DNA of 64,000 bases from Peribacillus sp. FSL P2-0133 (GTDB taxonomy: Bacteria > Bacillota > Bacilli > Bacillales > DSM-1321). Both the position numbers and the translations under genes were made by a program. The notes under the pieces were generated by a model. The model was not told where the DNA came from. It saw only the letters and a program-made list of their open reading frames with translations, and made no database searches. This document shows, piece after piece, positions 9,108 through 17,224 of the stretch (positions are counted from its first letter, which is position 1; the number at the start of each line of letters is the position of its first letter). The stretch covers positions 3,346,001 to 3,410,000 of the forward strand of contig NZ_CP150254.1 of NCBI RefSeq assembly GCF_037975445.1. The letters are read 5' to 3'.

Positions 9108-10409
9108 TTAACCGATCATACCAATGATGAAATAGACGATAAACATTCCGGCACTCACATACATCGGGGCTGACACTTCTCTCGCTTTTCCGGTTACAAG
9201 CTTCAAGAACGGGTACAGGATGAAACCGAATGCCATTCCATCGGCAATACTGTAAGTGAAAGGAATGATCGTGATAATCATGATTGCAGGTATGCTCTCG
9301 GTTAAATCGCTGAAATCCAGCTTTTTTATATTTCCGAGCATCAAAATGCCAATGATAATTAAGATGGGGGCAATGGCGCTATCAGGGATTACTTTAATCA
9401 CTGGTATAAATAGCAGTGATAGAATGAATAGCACACCAGTCACCACTGAAGTAAAACCAGTTCTGCCTCCTGATGCGATTCCAGCTGCCGTTTCAACTGT
9501 AGCAACGGTAGGGCTCGAACCGAATATGCCTGAAAGCAGAACGGACACACTTGTAGCCTGCAGCGACTTTTTATAAGCATCCTGGCGGTTTATACTGTCT
9601 ACATGCCCGTGTACAAGACCAATATTTTCAAAAACAAGAACCATCGTCATCGCAAATACACTTATCCAGAATTCAATCCGGTTCGCTTCCAAGAACGATA
9701 ATGAAAAGAAGAGATCACCGTAGGAAGCTGTGTCTATGCCTGAAAAATGGATATTTGACAGTTGAACCGTCCCGAACCAATAGGCTATGAGGCTACCTGC
9801 CAGGATGGTAATCATGAAATTACCGGGGACATTCTTGATGAACAGCGTGATTGCCAGTAAAAAGGTCAACACCGTTGCACACACTGCTGGATCGCTTAAA
9901 TCTCCCAGTGCGACGATAGATGATGAACCTCTCGTGATTATCCCGCCTTTCTCGAGCCCGATTAGCATCAAGAATAAGCCAAGACCGACAGATATGGCTT
10001 CTTTTATTGAACTTGGAATCGAATCACTGATTACCTTAGAGAATTTTGTAAAAGCGATGACTACAAAAATAACCCCTGAGATAAACACAGCACCAAGAGC
10101 AGATTGCCAAGATAGACCCATTCCTTGAACCATGGTATAAGCAAATAGGGCATTTACGCCCATTCCTGGAACGAGGAGAATTGGGACATTCGCCCAAAGT
10201 CCTATCATGACACAGCTTAAAGCAGATAAAAGAATCGTCGCAATCACTGCACCATTAATCGGAATGCCCGCTTCCGATAAAATCAGGGAATTCACGATGA
10301 GAATATAGACTATTGTAAAATAGCCGACCACTCCAGCAAGGATTTCACGTTTTCCATTCGTTCCGTAGTCGGAAAAATGAAAAAACGTTTCCAAGTTTAA
10401 TTTCTTCAT
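9108..10409 (-). CDS. pbuO: NCS2-family purine permease (guanine/hypoxanthine type)
   Basis: 433 residues, 12 or more hydrophobic segments, beginning FHFSDYGTNGKREILAGVVGYFTIVYI. The nucleobase:cation symporter AzgA/PbuG signature is clear (VPGMGVNALFAYT, ESTAGIASGGRTG-like region near residue 310). It imports purine bases with protons. The symbol pbuO rests on the adjacent ytiB-like carbonic anhydrase, which I recall as the same neighbour pair in Bacillus subtilis; PbuG is the alternative. AAGG stands seven bases before the ATG. No purine riboswitch is present upstream, but a GTTTGT/ACAAAC inverted repeat is (10445-10463). Confidence 0.82.
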   Translation of the reverse strand: MKKLNLETFFHFSDYGTNGKREILAGVVGYFTIVYILIVNSLILSEAGIPINGAVIATILLSALSCVMIGLWANVPILLVPGMGVNALFAYTMVQGMGLSWQSALGAVFISGVIFVVIAFTKFSKVISDSIPSSIKEAISVGLGLFLMLIGLEKGGIITRGSSSIVALGDLSDPAVCATVLTFLLAITLFIKNVPGNFMITILAGSLIAYWFGTVQLSNIHFSGIDTASYGDLFFSLSFLEANRIEFWISVFAMTMVLVFENIGLVHGHVDSINRQDAYKKSLQATSVSVLLSGIFGSSPTVATVETAAGIASGGRTGFTSVVTGVLFILSLLFIPVIKVIPDSAIAPILIIIGILMLGNIKKLDFSDLTESIPAIMIITIIPFTYSIADGMAFGFILYPFLKLVTGKAREVSAPMYVSAGMFIVYFIIGMIG

Positions 10410-10521
10410 GTTGTATCCTTATTAATTTTGTCCCTCGCCCACCCGTTTGTATTAGTGACAAACTACACTTGGCGATTTTAACAAAAAAAAGGATAAAAAT
10501 AAATAGAAAAGATCAAAATTC

Positions 10522-10552
10522 GAAAAAAACTGCCGGAAATAATCCCGACAGC
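10522..10552 (-). terminator. Terminator after carbonic anhydrase gene
   Basis: On the minus strand CTGTCGGGA pairs with TTCCGGCAG and is followed by seven Ts. Confidence 0.85.
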
Positions 10553-10565
10553 CTCGATGAATTTA

Positions 10566-11138
10566 TTATTTTTGTCCTTCTGCGTACCCGTCGACTACCA
10601 ATTCCAACTTCCCTGTATCAGGCGAAATGATTAGACCATGTACAGGAATATTTTTAGGGATCAAAGGGTGTCCTTTAATCACTTCCACACTGTTCTTACA
10701 ACTTTCATAAACATCATCAAATCCGCGAAGCCAACTGCGGATATCGATTCCTGCAGCTCCCAGTGTATCGATGGTGCTCTTAGGTATATCACGTTCGATC
10801 ATCTTGTCTACTACAGAATCGGCATCGACTGATGCCATCCCGCAGTCATGGTGAGGTATGACCAATACTTCATCTGCCTTTAGCTCATAAATAGCAACAA
10901 GGATACTCCGCATGACACTTCCGAATGGGTGGGAGACGATTGCCCCGGCAGTTTTCAGGATTTTGACATCGCCATTTTTGACATTCAAGGATTTTGGCAA
11001 TAGTTCAACGAGCCGAGTGTCCATACAGCTTATGATGACCATACGTTTCTCAGGAAACTTATCCGTTCTATACTTAACATATTCACCTTTTTCTACAAAC
11101 TGTTCATTATAATCAAGAATCTCATTAAGTAAACTCAT
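10566..11138 (-). CDS. ytiB: Beta-class carbonic anhydrase
   Basis: About 190 residues. Carbonic anhydrase interconverts CO2 and bicarbonate in the cytosol. The zinc site of the beta class is visible: Cys38 in ISCMDTR, with the Asp40-Arg42 dyad, and His96 and Cys99 in PHHDCG. The start at 11138 is chosen because AAAAGGTGGT precedes it; the GTG at 11147 lies inside that ribosome site. It has its own terminator, so it is probably transcribed separately from the permease downstream, although both face the same way. Confidence 0.92.
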   Translation of the reverse strand: MSLLNEILDYNEQFVEKGEYVKYRTDKFPEKRMVIISCMDTRLVELLPKSLNVKNGDVKILKTAGAIVSHPFGSVMRSILVAIYELKADEVLVIPHHDCGMASVDADSVVDKMIERDIPKSTIDTLGAAGIDIRSWLRGFDDVYESCKNSVEVIKGHPLIPKNIPVHGLIISPDTGKLELVVDGYAEGQK

Positions 11139-11227
11139 ATTTACCACCTTTTAATTAAGTATTTTATCTATGTATTCCACTATGATTATATCAAATATTT
11201 AAAAGATTTGCTAAAGGGTTATTCTTG

Positions 11228-12022
11228 TCAATTTGAACGATGATTTAAAGTGGCTGCACAGAAGCCCAAGACGATGATTTTAGGAATTTCATCAACATTT
11301 GATGAAAATGAAAGTATGGGTGTATTTGTCTTGAATCGTTTCCCCCACTCCAAAGGCATCCAGCCCTCTTGGTATGAAACTATTTTTTCCCCTTCTTTTG
11401 TGGCAATCTCGAATGAATTCACACTTCCCGGCGTTTCAATGGGCATCCATTCCGTACCATCTTCCTTATATATCATACCATTAATCTTCACGAATGACCG
11501 ATTTTCTTGATACGATCCAATAATGCCGCCCTGATCATCCATGATCGTCAATTTATTGAAAAGTCCCCTTTTGATATGGTACTTAGCCAGCAAACGCCCC
11601 TCATGGTCCACCAGTTCATAACGCTTGGCCAGGAGCATCGACAAGAAATTGGGTATCATCCACATGAACCACTTCATATTCGAATCCCGTACCTCGCCCA
11701 TTAGAGACCCGTCCGGCGCAAAGAGAAGCAGGCGCAATGTCGGTGCTGGCATAAAAGTCAACAAAACATGTTCATTTTTAAATAACCCAGCATTTGTCCC
11801 GATGTGTTCATCAGGCAATTCCTTCATTCTATTTTCATATATACGATGACTGACAAATTGGGCAATGCTAAAGAAAATAAAAGGAGACGTTATCAATAAT
11901 ATATTGCCCGGTATCATCGCAAAAATATGGCAAATGAAAAATACAATGGCCAAAAGAAGTGATATCCAAGATGCATGAAAATTTGAATTGCTCGTTTTCT
12001 GATAATATTCACGTATATTCAT
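11228..12022 (-). CDS. Membrane-anchored protein of unknown function, possible LURP-one/tubby-like fold
   Basis: 264 residues. Two hydrophobic segments lie near residues 17-57. A soluble part follows with repeated beta-strand-like blocks (RYELVDHEGRLLAKYHIKR, LTIMDDQGGIIGSYQ, GMIYKEDGTEW). That alternating short-turn pattern resembles LURP-one or phospholipid-scramblase-like proteins, but this is a loose impression. AGGA close to the ATG gives the ribosome site, with GAGGAG a little further upstream. No operon partner is evident. I do not recognise a specific family. Confidence 0.6.
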   Translation of the reverse strand: MNIREYYQKTSNSNFHASWISLLLAIVFFICHIFAMIPGNILLITSPFIFFSIAQFVSHRIYENRMKELPDEHIGTNAGLFKNEHVLLTFMPAPTLRLLLFAPDGSLMGEVRDSNMKWFMWMIPNFLSMLLAKRYELVDHEGRLLAKYHIKRGLFNKLTIMDDQGGIIGSYQENRSFVKINGMIYKEDGTEWMPIETPGSVNSFEIATKEGEKIVSYQEGWMPLEWGKRFKTNTPILSFSSNVDEIPKIIVLGFCAATLNHRSN

Positions 12023-12207
12023 ATCCTGCTCTGCTCCTCACTCCTTACAAGAAAGATTGCCGCCTTGAACGAACATTGATTAGCAATACTACAAGACGCC
12101 CGGCATCCACTTCCTAAAAGTGCATTGAAGTAGTTATCATAATACTTTATTCGCTTTAATGTGATCTATTCCCTTTTAATGTAGGGCAATTCCCAACTTG
12201 GTTCATA

Positions 12208-12242
12208 TAAAAAAGGACTCCGAATTGAACGGAATCCTTTTA
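12208..12242 (-). terminator. Terminator after the DUF4870 gene
   Basis: On the minus strand AAAGGATTCCG pairs with CGGAGTCCTTT, and TTTTTT follows. Confidence 0.8.
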
Positions 12243-12250
12243 CATCAATA

Positions 12251-12571
12251 CTATAATATCCTGAAAATCAACGGGAACCTATAATCCGTTCCTTCATAAG
12301 CCCTAACGGCAGCAATGATGGTGAATACGACTAAAGCTATCCCGATAACCGGCAATAGCAAGAATCCAACCAATACTATAGTGAGTATCCCTGCAACTAT
12401 TGAATATACGGTGTAGGAAATGAAAAAATTCAGGTATTCCCTTCCGTGATAATCTACAAATTGTGACGAGTCCTTCTTCAATAACCAAATCACTAAAGGA
12501 CCGATAAATGCTGTAAAAAAGCTGATCACATAAATAAGGGCAGCAAACACTCTTTCATCTTTAGTAGGCAT
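12251..12571 (-). CDS. DUF4870-type small membrane protein
   Basis: About 106 residues with three predicted membrane segments. The N-terminus MPTKDERVFAALIYVISFF and the central VDYHGREYLNFFISYTVYS with a C-terminal aromatic tail are typical of DUF4870 proteins. Their role is unknown; some are linked to envelope stress. The start at 12571 follows GGAGGAG with about eight bases. The longer in-frame ATG upstream lacks a ribosome site. Confidence 0.8.
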   Translation of the reverse strand: MPTKDERVFAALIYVISFFTAFIGPLVIWLLKKDSSQFVDYHGREYLNFFISYTVYSIVAGILTIVLVGFLLLPVIGIALVVFTIIAAVRAYEGTDYRFPLIFRIL

Positions 12572-12793
12572 AGTGTCTTCTCCTCCTTTCTCATATGAAT
12601 AATTACGAATCAAGGGCAAAATAGTTTCATTTTCCCTCTCATTATATTCGAAAAAGGTAAAATTGGACTACCTTTTCTTCATAAAACCCAATTGGCAATA
12701 CATATGACAAAAAATCAGAATATGTTCATCTGTCTTGTGCATACAGTTTAAATAATGGATGTCCCATACCTTCTAGAATGGAGTGATGTTTTT

Positions 12794-13576
12794 TTGCTTA
12801 ACGAATTTCAAGCCTTCATCCTTGGGATCATTCAAGGCTTGACTGAGTTTTTACCTATTTCGAGCACTGGACATTTATATTTAGGACGGCATATTTTCCA
12901 TCTTGACGAGGCCGGCATTTTTCTGGATACCATGCTCCATATCGGAACCTTGCTGGCGTTATTGGTCGTCTATAAGAATGACATTATTGCCATTTTGAAA
13001 AACCCTTTCTCCAAAATGACTCTGCTTCTCATTGCCGGGACAATCCCTGCAGTGATTGCCGGTATTTTACTCGGGGATTGGTTTGATGACCTTTCAAAAA
13101 CAGGTGTAACCATAGGATGGGAATTTTTAGCAACTGGACTGATTTTATGGGTAGCGGACGGAGTAAGAAAAGGCGGCAAATCCCTTAATGAAATTTCGAT
13201 TAAAGATGCCTTGATCATCGGTACCTTCCAAGCTGCTGCCATCATGCCTGCCCTTTCGCGTTCCGGCCTGACGATAGCCGCTGGTCTATTCTGCAGGCTT
13301 GATAGGGCCACTGCAGCCTATTTTTCCTTTTTGCTATCAATTCCTGCCATTACCGGGGGCATCGTATTTCAGATGAAACCGATTTTTACAGGAGAAGTTG
13401 AGCGGCTGCCACTCACTGCGCTTTTCGTCGGAACCCTTGCCGCAGCAATCTTTGGCTATATAGCCGTAGTATGGATGATCGATTTCTTAAAAAAGCGATC
13501 ACTGAAAATATTCTCCATTTATGTATGGGCCCTCGGCGCAATCATTTTATTCATGCAATTCACAGGTGAATTTTAA
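12794..13576 (+). CDS. uppP: Undecaprenyl-diphosphate phosphatase (BacA/UppP)
   Basis: About 260 residues and largely hydrophobic. UppP recycles the lipid carrier of peptidoglycan synthesis by removing a phosphate from undecaprenyl pyrophosphate at the membrane; extra copies give bacitracin resistance. Both catalytic motifs are intact: EFLPISSTGH at residues 18-27 and PALSRSGLT near 155. I prefer the TTG at 12794, because GGAGTGAT precedes it and the family normally begins a few residues before the GxxQGLTEF helix. An in-frame ATG at 12755 would add 13 residues but has no ribosome site. Confidence 0.9.
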   Translation: MLNEFQAFILGIIQGLTEFLPISSTGHLYLGRHIFHLDEAGIFLDTMLHIGTLLALLVVYKNDIIAILKNPFSKMTLLLIAGTIPAVIAGILLGDWFDDLSKTGVTIGWEFLATGLILWVADGVRKGGKSLNEISIKDALIIGTFQAAAIMPALSRSGLTIAAGLFCRLDRATAAYFSFLLSIPAITGGIVFQMKPIFTGEVERLPLTALFVGTLAAAIFGYIAVVWMIDFLKKRSLKIFSIYVWALGAIILFMQFTGEF

Positions 13577-13724
13577 AGAAAAAAGCAGTTTTTCATGGAA
13601 AAATGCACGCGTTTGCCTTCCGATTTCACCCTTGTTGAAAAAGTTGAAATTTGACGAAAAAAAAAGGCAAAAAACCTATTCCCAAACCGTTTTTTTTTTA
13701 GTATTATACCTTCGTAAGGTTCTT

Positions 13725-13896
13725 TTGATTTGCATATTTTCTGACAATAAAAATAGGGAAGGCAAATGGTGCGCCACCGGTTTCCGGTTCTAGTGGGTTC
13801 GATTCCCACCCCGAAATTTTTTGATGAGCGACTTAAAAAATTTCGAGGGTGGGCAGCGACTACGCATAAGAACTGCCCTCAAACGGAGGGACGGAA
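13725..13896 (+). promoter_or_regulatory. Structured leader with T-arm-like hairpin and switching stems upstream of GNAT gene
   Basis: A promoter-like TTGATT (13725) and TAAAAA (13748), 17 bases apart, would start a transcript near 13758. The following 139 bases can form four mutually exclusive stems. A: GTGGG 13793-13797 with CCCAC 13805-13809, closing a loop that fits the tRNA T-loop consensus TTCGATT. B: 13805-13822 with 13835-13853, 18 bp with one bulged A. C: GGGCAG 13851-13856 with CTGCCC 13873-13878. D: CCCTC 13876-13880 with GAGGG 13886-13890. GAGGG is the core of the ribosome site of the gene at 13897. No named riboswitch family was recognised. Confidence 0.6.
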
Positions 13897-14451
13897 ATGT
13901 TAAAAAAGAGAGATTTCACAGATTGTTTTTCTCTTTATGAACAAATGACGCATCCAGATGTCTTCCCTTTCGTGCGCCATAAGGTAGATTCATATGAAGA
14001 ATATGTTTTCATTACTAAGCAAACGATCGAAGCCGAAGATGCTGGGCAACTCATTTCACGAACAATCTTGGATGAATGGGAAAATCCCATCGGTTGTATT
14101 TCTTTATACGATATTGAAAATGGTGCAGGTTTCTTAGGCACATGGCTTGGCAAGCCTTATCATGGAAAAGGATATAATGCCATTGCAAAAGACGCTTTCT
14201 TTAAAGAGCTTTTTTTCGAGCTCAGTTTGGAAACGGTCTTCATGCGTATTCGCAAAAAAAATATCCGCTCTATAAAAGCCGCAGAAAAGCTTCCCTATGC
14301 CGTCAATGCCAACGAAACAAGAAAATCCCTTTATGATCAGATCAATCATGAAGGAGATATCTACGATTTGTATGAAATCCCTAAAGATTTATACACCTTT
14401 CATATCCTTAGACAGCATGATGATGACGAACAGCAGTTACTTGAAGCATAG
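13897..14451 (+). CDS. GNAT-family N-acetyltransferase
   Basis: 184 residues. The N-terminus LKKRDFTDCFSLYEQMTHPDVFPFVRH and the later GTWLGKPYHGKGYNAIA resemble RimJ/RimL-type acetyltransferases that use acetyl-CoA; the GKGYN stretch would be the pyrophosphate-binding turn. The second half lacks strong similarity to characterised members, so the acetylated substrate is unknown. GGAGGG sits six bases before the ATG and can be masked by the leader described just upstream. It is a single-gene unit with its own terminator. Control at the translation step is inferred from the leader structure only. Confidence 0.75.
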   Translation: MLKKRDFTDCFSLYEQMTHPDVFPFVRHKVDSYEEYVFITKQTIEAEDAGQLISRTILDEWENPIGCISLYDIENGAGFLGTWLGKPYHGKGYNAIAKDAFFKELFFELSLETVFMRIRKKNIRSIKAAEKLPYAVNANETRKSLYDQINHEGDIYDLYEIPKDLYTFHILRQHDDDEQQLLEA

Positions 14452-14499
14452 AGCGAAGAACATTTCAGCATGTCTTTGTTTATCTTTTAATATAATGGC

Positions 14500-14530
14500 C
14501 GGAGCTTCCAAACCTGGAAAGCTCTTTTTT
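14500..14530 (+). terminator. Terminator after GNAT gene
   Basis: GAGCTTCC pairs with GGAAAGCTC, followed by TTTTTT. Confidence 0.85.
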
Positions 14531-14656
14531 CCATTTTTACAGGATGTTTAAGATAGATTGCTGCAAATCCCTATTCTTTTTAGGGATATTTTTTTATAAT
14601 GAATACAATTGACCAATTCAATAATATATTCAAATCGTCATTGAAAGGACTTAATC

Positions 14657-15049
14657 ATGAAAAAAACATTTGCTTTTATCGTGCAGCTTATCTTCCTGCT
14701 CATCATTTGCAAGCTCGGCTATTATTTAGCCAATTTACTTCATTTACCCATACCAGGCAACGTCATCGGCATGATTTTATTATTCGGTTTATTACAGACG
14801 AAGGTTATAAAAGTCGAATGGATTGAACTTACTTCAGGATTTTTGGTAAAGCACTTAGCCTTTTTCTTCATTCCCATTTCAATCAGTTTAATGACCATGG
14901 GATGGCTTTTCATTGAATTCGGTTTGCCATTGGCACTAACGTTGGGAGTCAGCCTGATTTTTGGATTCATCGTTTCAGCTTGGACCGTTCAGAAGCTATC
15001 CCATAGAGGAGAGGTTAAGCAGCATGACAGCGTTCATCACAACTTATAG
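14657..15049 (+). CDS. cidA: CidA/LrgA-family holin-like protein
   Basis: 130 residues with four hydrophobic segments. PIPGNVIGMILLFGLL is the family signature. CidA/LrgA proteins form membrane complexes with a CidB/LrgB partner; they are linked to programmed lysis and, in Bacillus, to pyruvate or acetoin-related metabolism. AAAGGA precedes the ATG at 14657. The next gene starts inside this one, so they are co-translated. The subtype (CidA versus LrgA) cannot be settled from sequence alone. Confidence 0.85.
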   Translation: MKKTFAFIVQLIFLLIICKLGYYLANLLHLPIPGNVIGMILLFGLLQTKVIKVEWIELTSGFLVKHLAFFFIPISISLMTMGWLFIEFGLPLALTLGVSLIFGFIVSAWTVQKLSHRGEVKQHDSVHHNL

Positions 15050-15707
15050 CATCTTGATAACCATCCTTGCCTATTTCATTGGAAGGAAAATATATGCTAA
15101 ACATCCATCACCTTTTACGACGCCCGTATTTTTCAGTACGGTTACAATTATTCTAGTACTGCTGATCAGCGGTTTGGACTTCGAAGACTATTCACCAGGA
15201 AAAGACATCATCACCTATTTCCTAGGACCGGCTACCGTTGCTTTGGCCGTACCACTTTATAAAAATAGAAAAATAATCGTTAAATATGCAATGCCCGCAA
15301 TTAGCGGCATGATTTTTGGCCTTCTAGTCACATTGATCATTGCCTTTGCCATTGCAAAAGCATTTTCACTTCCGCAATTCATACTCCAAGGATTGGCGGT
15401 TAAATCCATTACAGTGCCCATCGCTGTTGAAATCACCGAACTTTATGGCGGAAATTCCAATATATCAGCAGCCTTCGTCATTTTGACAGGGGTACTTGGT
15501 ACGATGATCGCTCCAAAAATGATGGATAAACTGAACATTACGATGCCCTTCGCACGCGGTATCGCTTATGGTACGATCGCTCATGGTCTCGGTACGGCTC
15601 AAGCTGCCCAGGAAAGTGAGTTTACCGGGGCTGTCGCAGGTGCGGCAATGGCTATCGCAGGTATCCTTATTTCCTGTTTCTTTCCTTTTATAAGTAATTT
15701 CCTATAA
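15024..15707 (+). CDS. cidB: CidB/LrgB-family membrane protein
   Basis: About 227 residues and strongly hydrophobic. It contains LQGLAVKSITVPIAVEI and the C-terminal GIAYGTIAHGLGTAQA, both diagnostic for LrgB/CidB. It is the partner of the upstream CidA-like protein. The ATG at 15024 has GGAGAGG upstream and lies 26 bases inside cidA; the TTG at 14961 would be an unlikely start. The pair forms a two-gene operon ended by the hairpin at 15707-15745. Confidence 0.88.
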   Translation: MTAFITTYSILITILAYFIGRKIYAKHPSPFTTPVFFSTVTIILVLLISGLDFEDYSPGKDIITYFLGPATVALAVPLYKNRKIIVKYAMPAISGMIFGLLVTLIIAFAIAKAFSLPQFILQGLAVKSITVPIAVEITELYGGNSNISAAFVILTGVLGTMIAPKMMDKLNITMPFARGIAYGTIAHGLGTAQAAQESEFTGAVAGAAMAIAGILISCFFPFISNFL

Positions 15708-15745
15708 AAAAGAACCGCAACGTCAACGACGTTGCGGTTCTTTTT
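15707..15745. terminator. Bidirectional terminator between cidB and yflJ
   Basis: AAAGAACCGCAACGTC pairs with GACGTTGCGGTTCTTT. A and T runs on either side serve both converging genes. Confidence 0.9.
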
Positions 15746-15890
15746 ATGATTTTTTTTGCAGATCGTCGTATAAACGCCTTAGAATATACGTTTTATACAG
15801 CTCCAGTTTTTTTTTCTCAATTGGATGATAGCTAATCCCTGCGGCTTTCAGCTGCTGAATGAACCACCCTTTGGAATATTCATAAGCCAT
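15744..15890 (-). CDS. yflJ: DUF2639 small protein, YflJ-like
   Basis: 48 residues beginning MAYEYSKGWFIQQLKAAG and containing HPIEKKKLELYKTYILRRLY. This matches the small YflJ/DUF2639 proteins of Bacillus, whose function is unknown. A strong GAGGAGGGGG lies just before the ATG at 15890. A longer reading from 15956 is unlikely, since it would begin before this ribosome site and overlap the upstream gene. Confidence 0.8.
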   Translation of the reverse strand: MAYEYSKGWFIQQLKAAGISYHPIEKKKLELYKTYILRRLYDDLQKKS

Positions 15891-15942
15891 TCTACCCCCT
15901 CCTCTGTTCGAAAAAGATATGCTACATAGAGGGGAATGATAC

Positions 15943-17022
15943 TTATTTTTTTGCACCCATTACTTTAAGTAGTAATTCATACATTTCAGCTGCCGTTTTG
16001 AATGGGCGTTTTTGACGCATTTTCTCCTGATATTCATCCGATTGTTTCACTAAATCCGCTAATGTAGCATTAAAAATCCGGTCATTTAGCTCTTCTTCTT
16101 CGATGACTTTACAAAAACCCTGTTTTTCAAAGCTTGACGCATTCAGGATTTGATCTCCACGGGATGCATTGGCACTTAGAGGGATAAGTAACATCGGCTT
16201 TTGCAAAGCAAGGAATTCAAAAATTGAATTTGAACCTGCCCTTGACACAACGACATCAGCAGCCGCCAATAGATCGAACAATTCTTCATGTACGAATTCA
16301 AAAGGAGCATATCCCCTTTGTTTCAATTCCGTTTTCACATTTCCCTTCCCGCAAATGTGAATAATCTGATAATCCTTTAATAAGGCATCAAGGTTATCTG
16401 TAATTAAATTATTGATTTTAACGGCCCCAAGGCTTCCTCCCATAACGAGCAACACCGGTTTGTTATTCGTGAATCCACAAAATGCCTTTCCAGCAGAAGC
16501 GTTTCCAGTAAAAATCCCATCGCGCAATACAGCGCCAAGATACATAGCCTTCTCTTTAGGAAGATCTTTTTCCGTTTCCTGGAAAGTAGTGAAGATTTTA
16601 GATGCAAGCGGCATGGCAATCTTATTAGCCAGACCAGGCGTAAAATCCGATTCATGTATCGCGATCGGTATCCTCAGCATCCTGCCTGCCAAAACGACTG
16701 GAACCGAAACGAATCCACCTTTAGAAAAAATGAAATCCGGCTTGGTCTTTTTTAATATTTTTCGTGCATCAAAAATCCCTTTTATGACCCGGAAAGGATC
16801 TTTCATATTTTCAACAGATAGATAACGCCGGAATTTCCCAACTGAAATCGTTTCATAACGGACCTCGGGAAATTCCGTTTCGATGATATTTTTTTCAATG
16901 CCTTTTTTTGATCCAATATAAGTAACATCCCACTCATGCTTTAAAAATTCCGGGATGATTGCTGCATTAACAGATACATGACCGGCAGAACCGCCTCCGG
17001 TAAATACTATTTTCTTAGTCAA
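15943..17022 (-). CDS. murG: MurG-type UDP-GlcNAc glycosyltransferase paralogue
   Basis: About 359 residues. MurG adds GlcNAc to lipid I at the inner membrane face to make lipid II. The motifs are present: TGGGSAGHV near the N-terminus, FSKGGFVSVP, HESDFTPGLANK, MGGSLGA, and SRAGSNSIFEFLALQKPMLLIPL in the donor site. It lies outside a division-cell-wall cluster and resembles the second MurG found in the Bacillus cereus group, so another murG probably exists in the genome. The start is a TTG at 17022 with AAGGTGG upstream; a GTG at 17031 lies inside that ribosome site. Confidence 0.87.
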   Translation of the reverse strand: MTKKIVFTGGGSAGHVSVNAAIIPEFLKHEWDVTYIGSKKGIEKNIIETEFPEVRYETISVGKFRRYLSVENMKDPFRVIKGIFDARKILKKTKPDFIFSKGGFVSVPVVLAGRMLRIPIAIHESDFTPGLANKIAMPLASKIFTTFQETEKDLPKEKAMYLGAVLRDGIFTGNASAGKAFCGFTNNKPVLLVMGGSLGAVKINNLITDNLDALLKDYQIIHICGKGNVKTELKQRGYAPFEFVHEELFDLLAAADVVVSRAGSNSIFEFLALQKPMLLIPLSANASRGDQILNASSFEKQGFCKVIEEEELNDRIFNATLADLVKQSDEYQEKMRQKRPFKTAAEMYELLLKVMGAKK

Positions 17023-17224
17023 TATTTCCACCTTCCAAACTTAAAAAATCACTTTGCATCCATATTACCATATATCCTTGCCATTAATAACTTGAAAAAG
17101 TATTCAGTGAATCGCTAAACCCCAATGATGAATGTAATCATCGATTATTTTTCCTTTTTCAGCATGAATATATTATAATCTTAGTATTCTACAATACTAC
17201 AAGATACATTGGAGGAGTAATACA

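Noticed and set aside
10410..10500. Purine riboswitch upstream of the permease
   Set aside because: None of the conserved loop sequences of the purine aptamer is present.
13573..13809. Minus-strand frame reading GIEPTRTGNRWRT
   Set aside because: This type of peptide is the usual false translation of T-arm sequence. It also overlaps the uppP end and lacks a ribosome site.
13768..13818. A tRNA gene (the T-arm GTGGG-TTCGATT-CCCAC is perfect)
   Set aside because: No matching acceptor strand lies 60-90 bases upstream, no D-arm or clear anticodon arm can be drawn, and the 3' arm is shared with a much longer downstream hairpin. I treat it as a T-arm mimic or relic.
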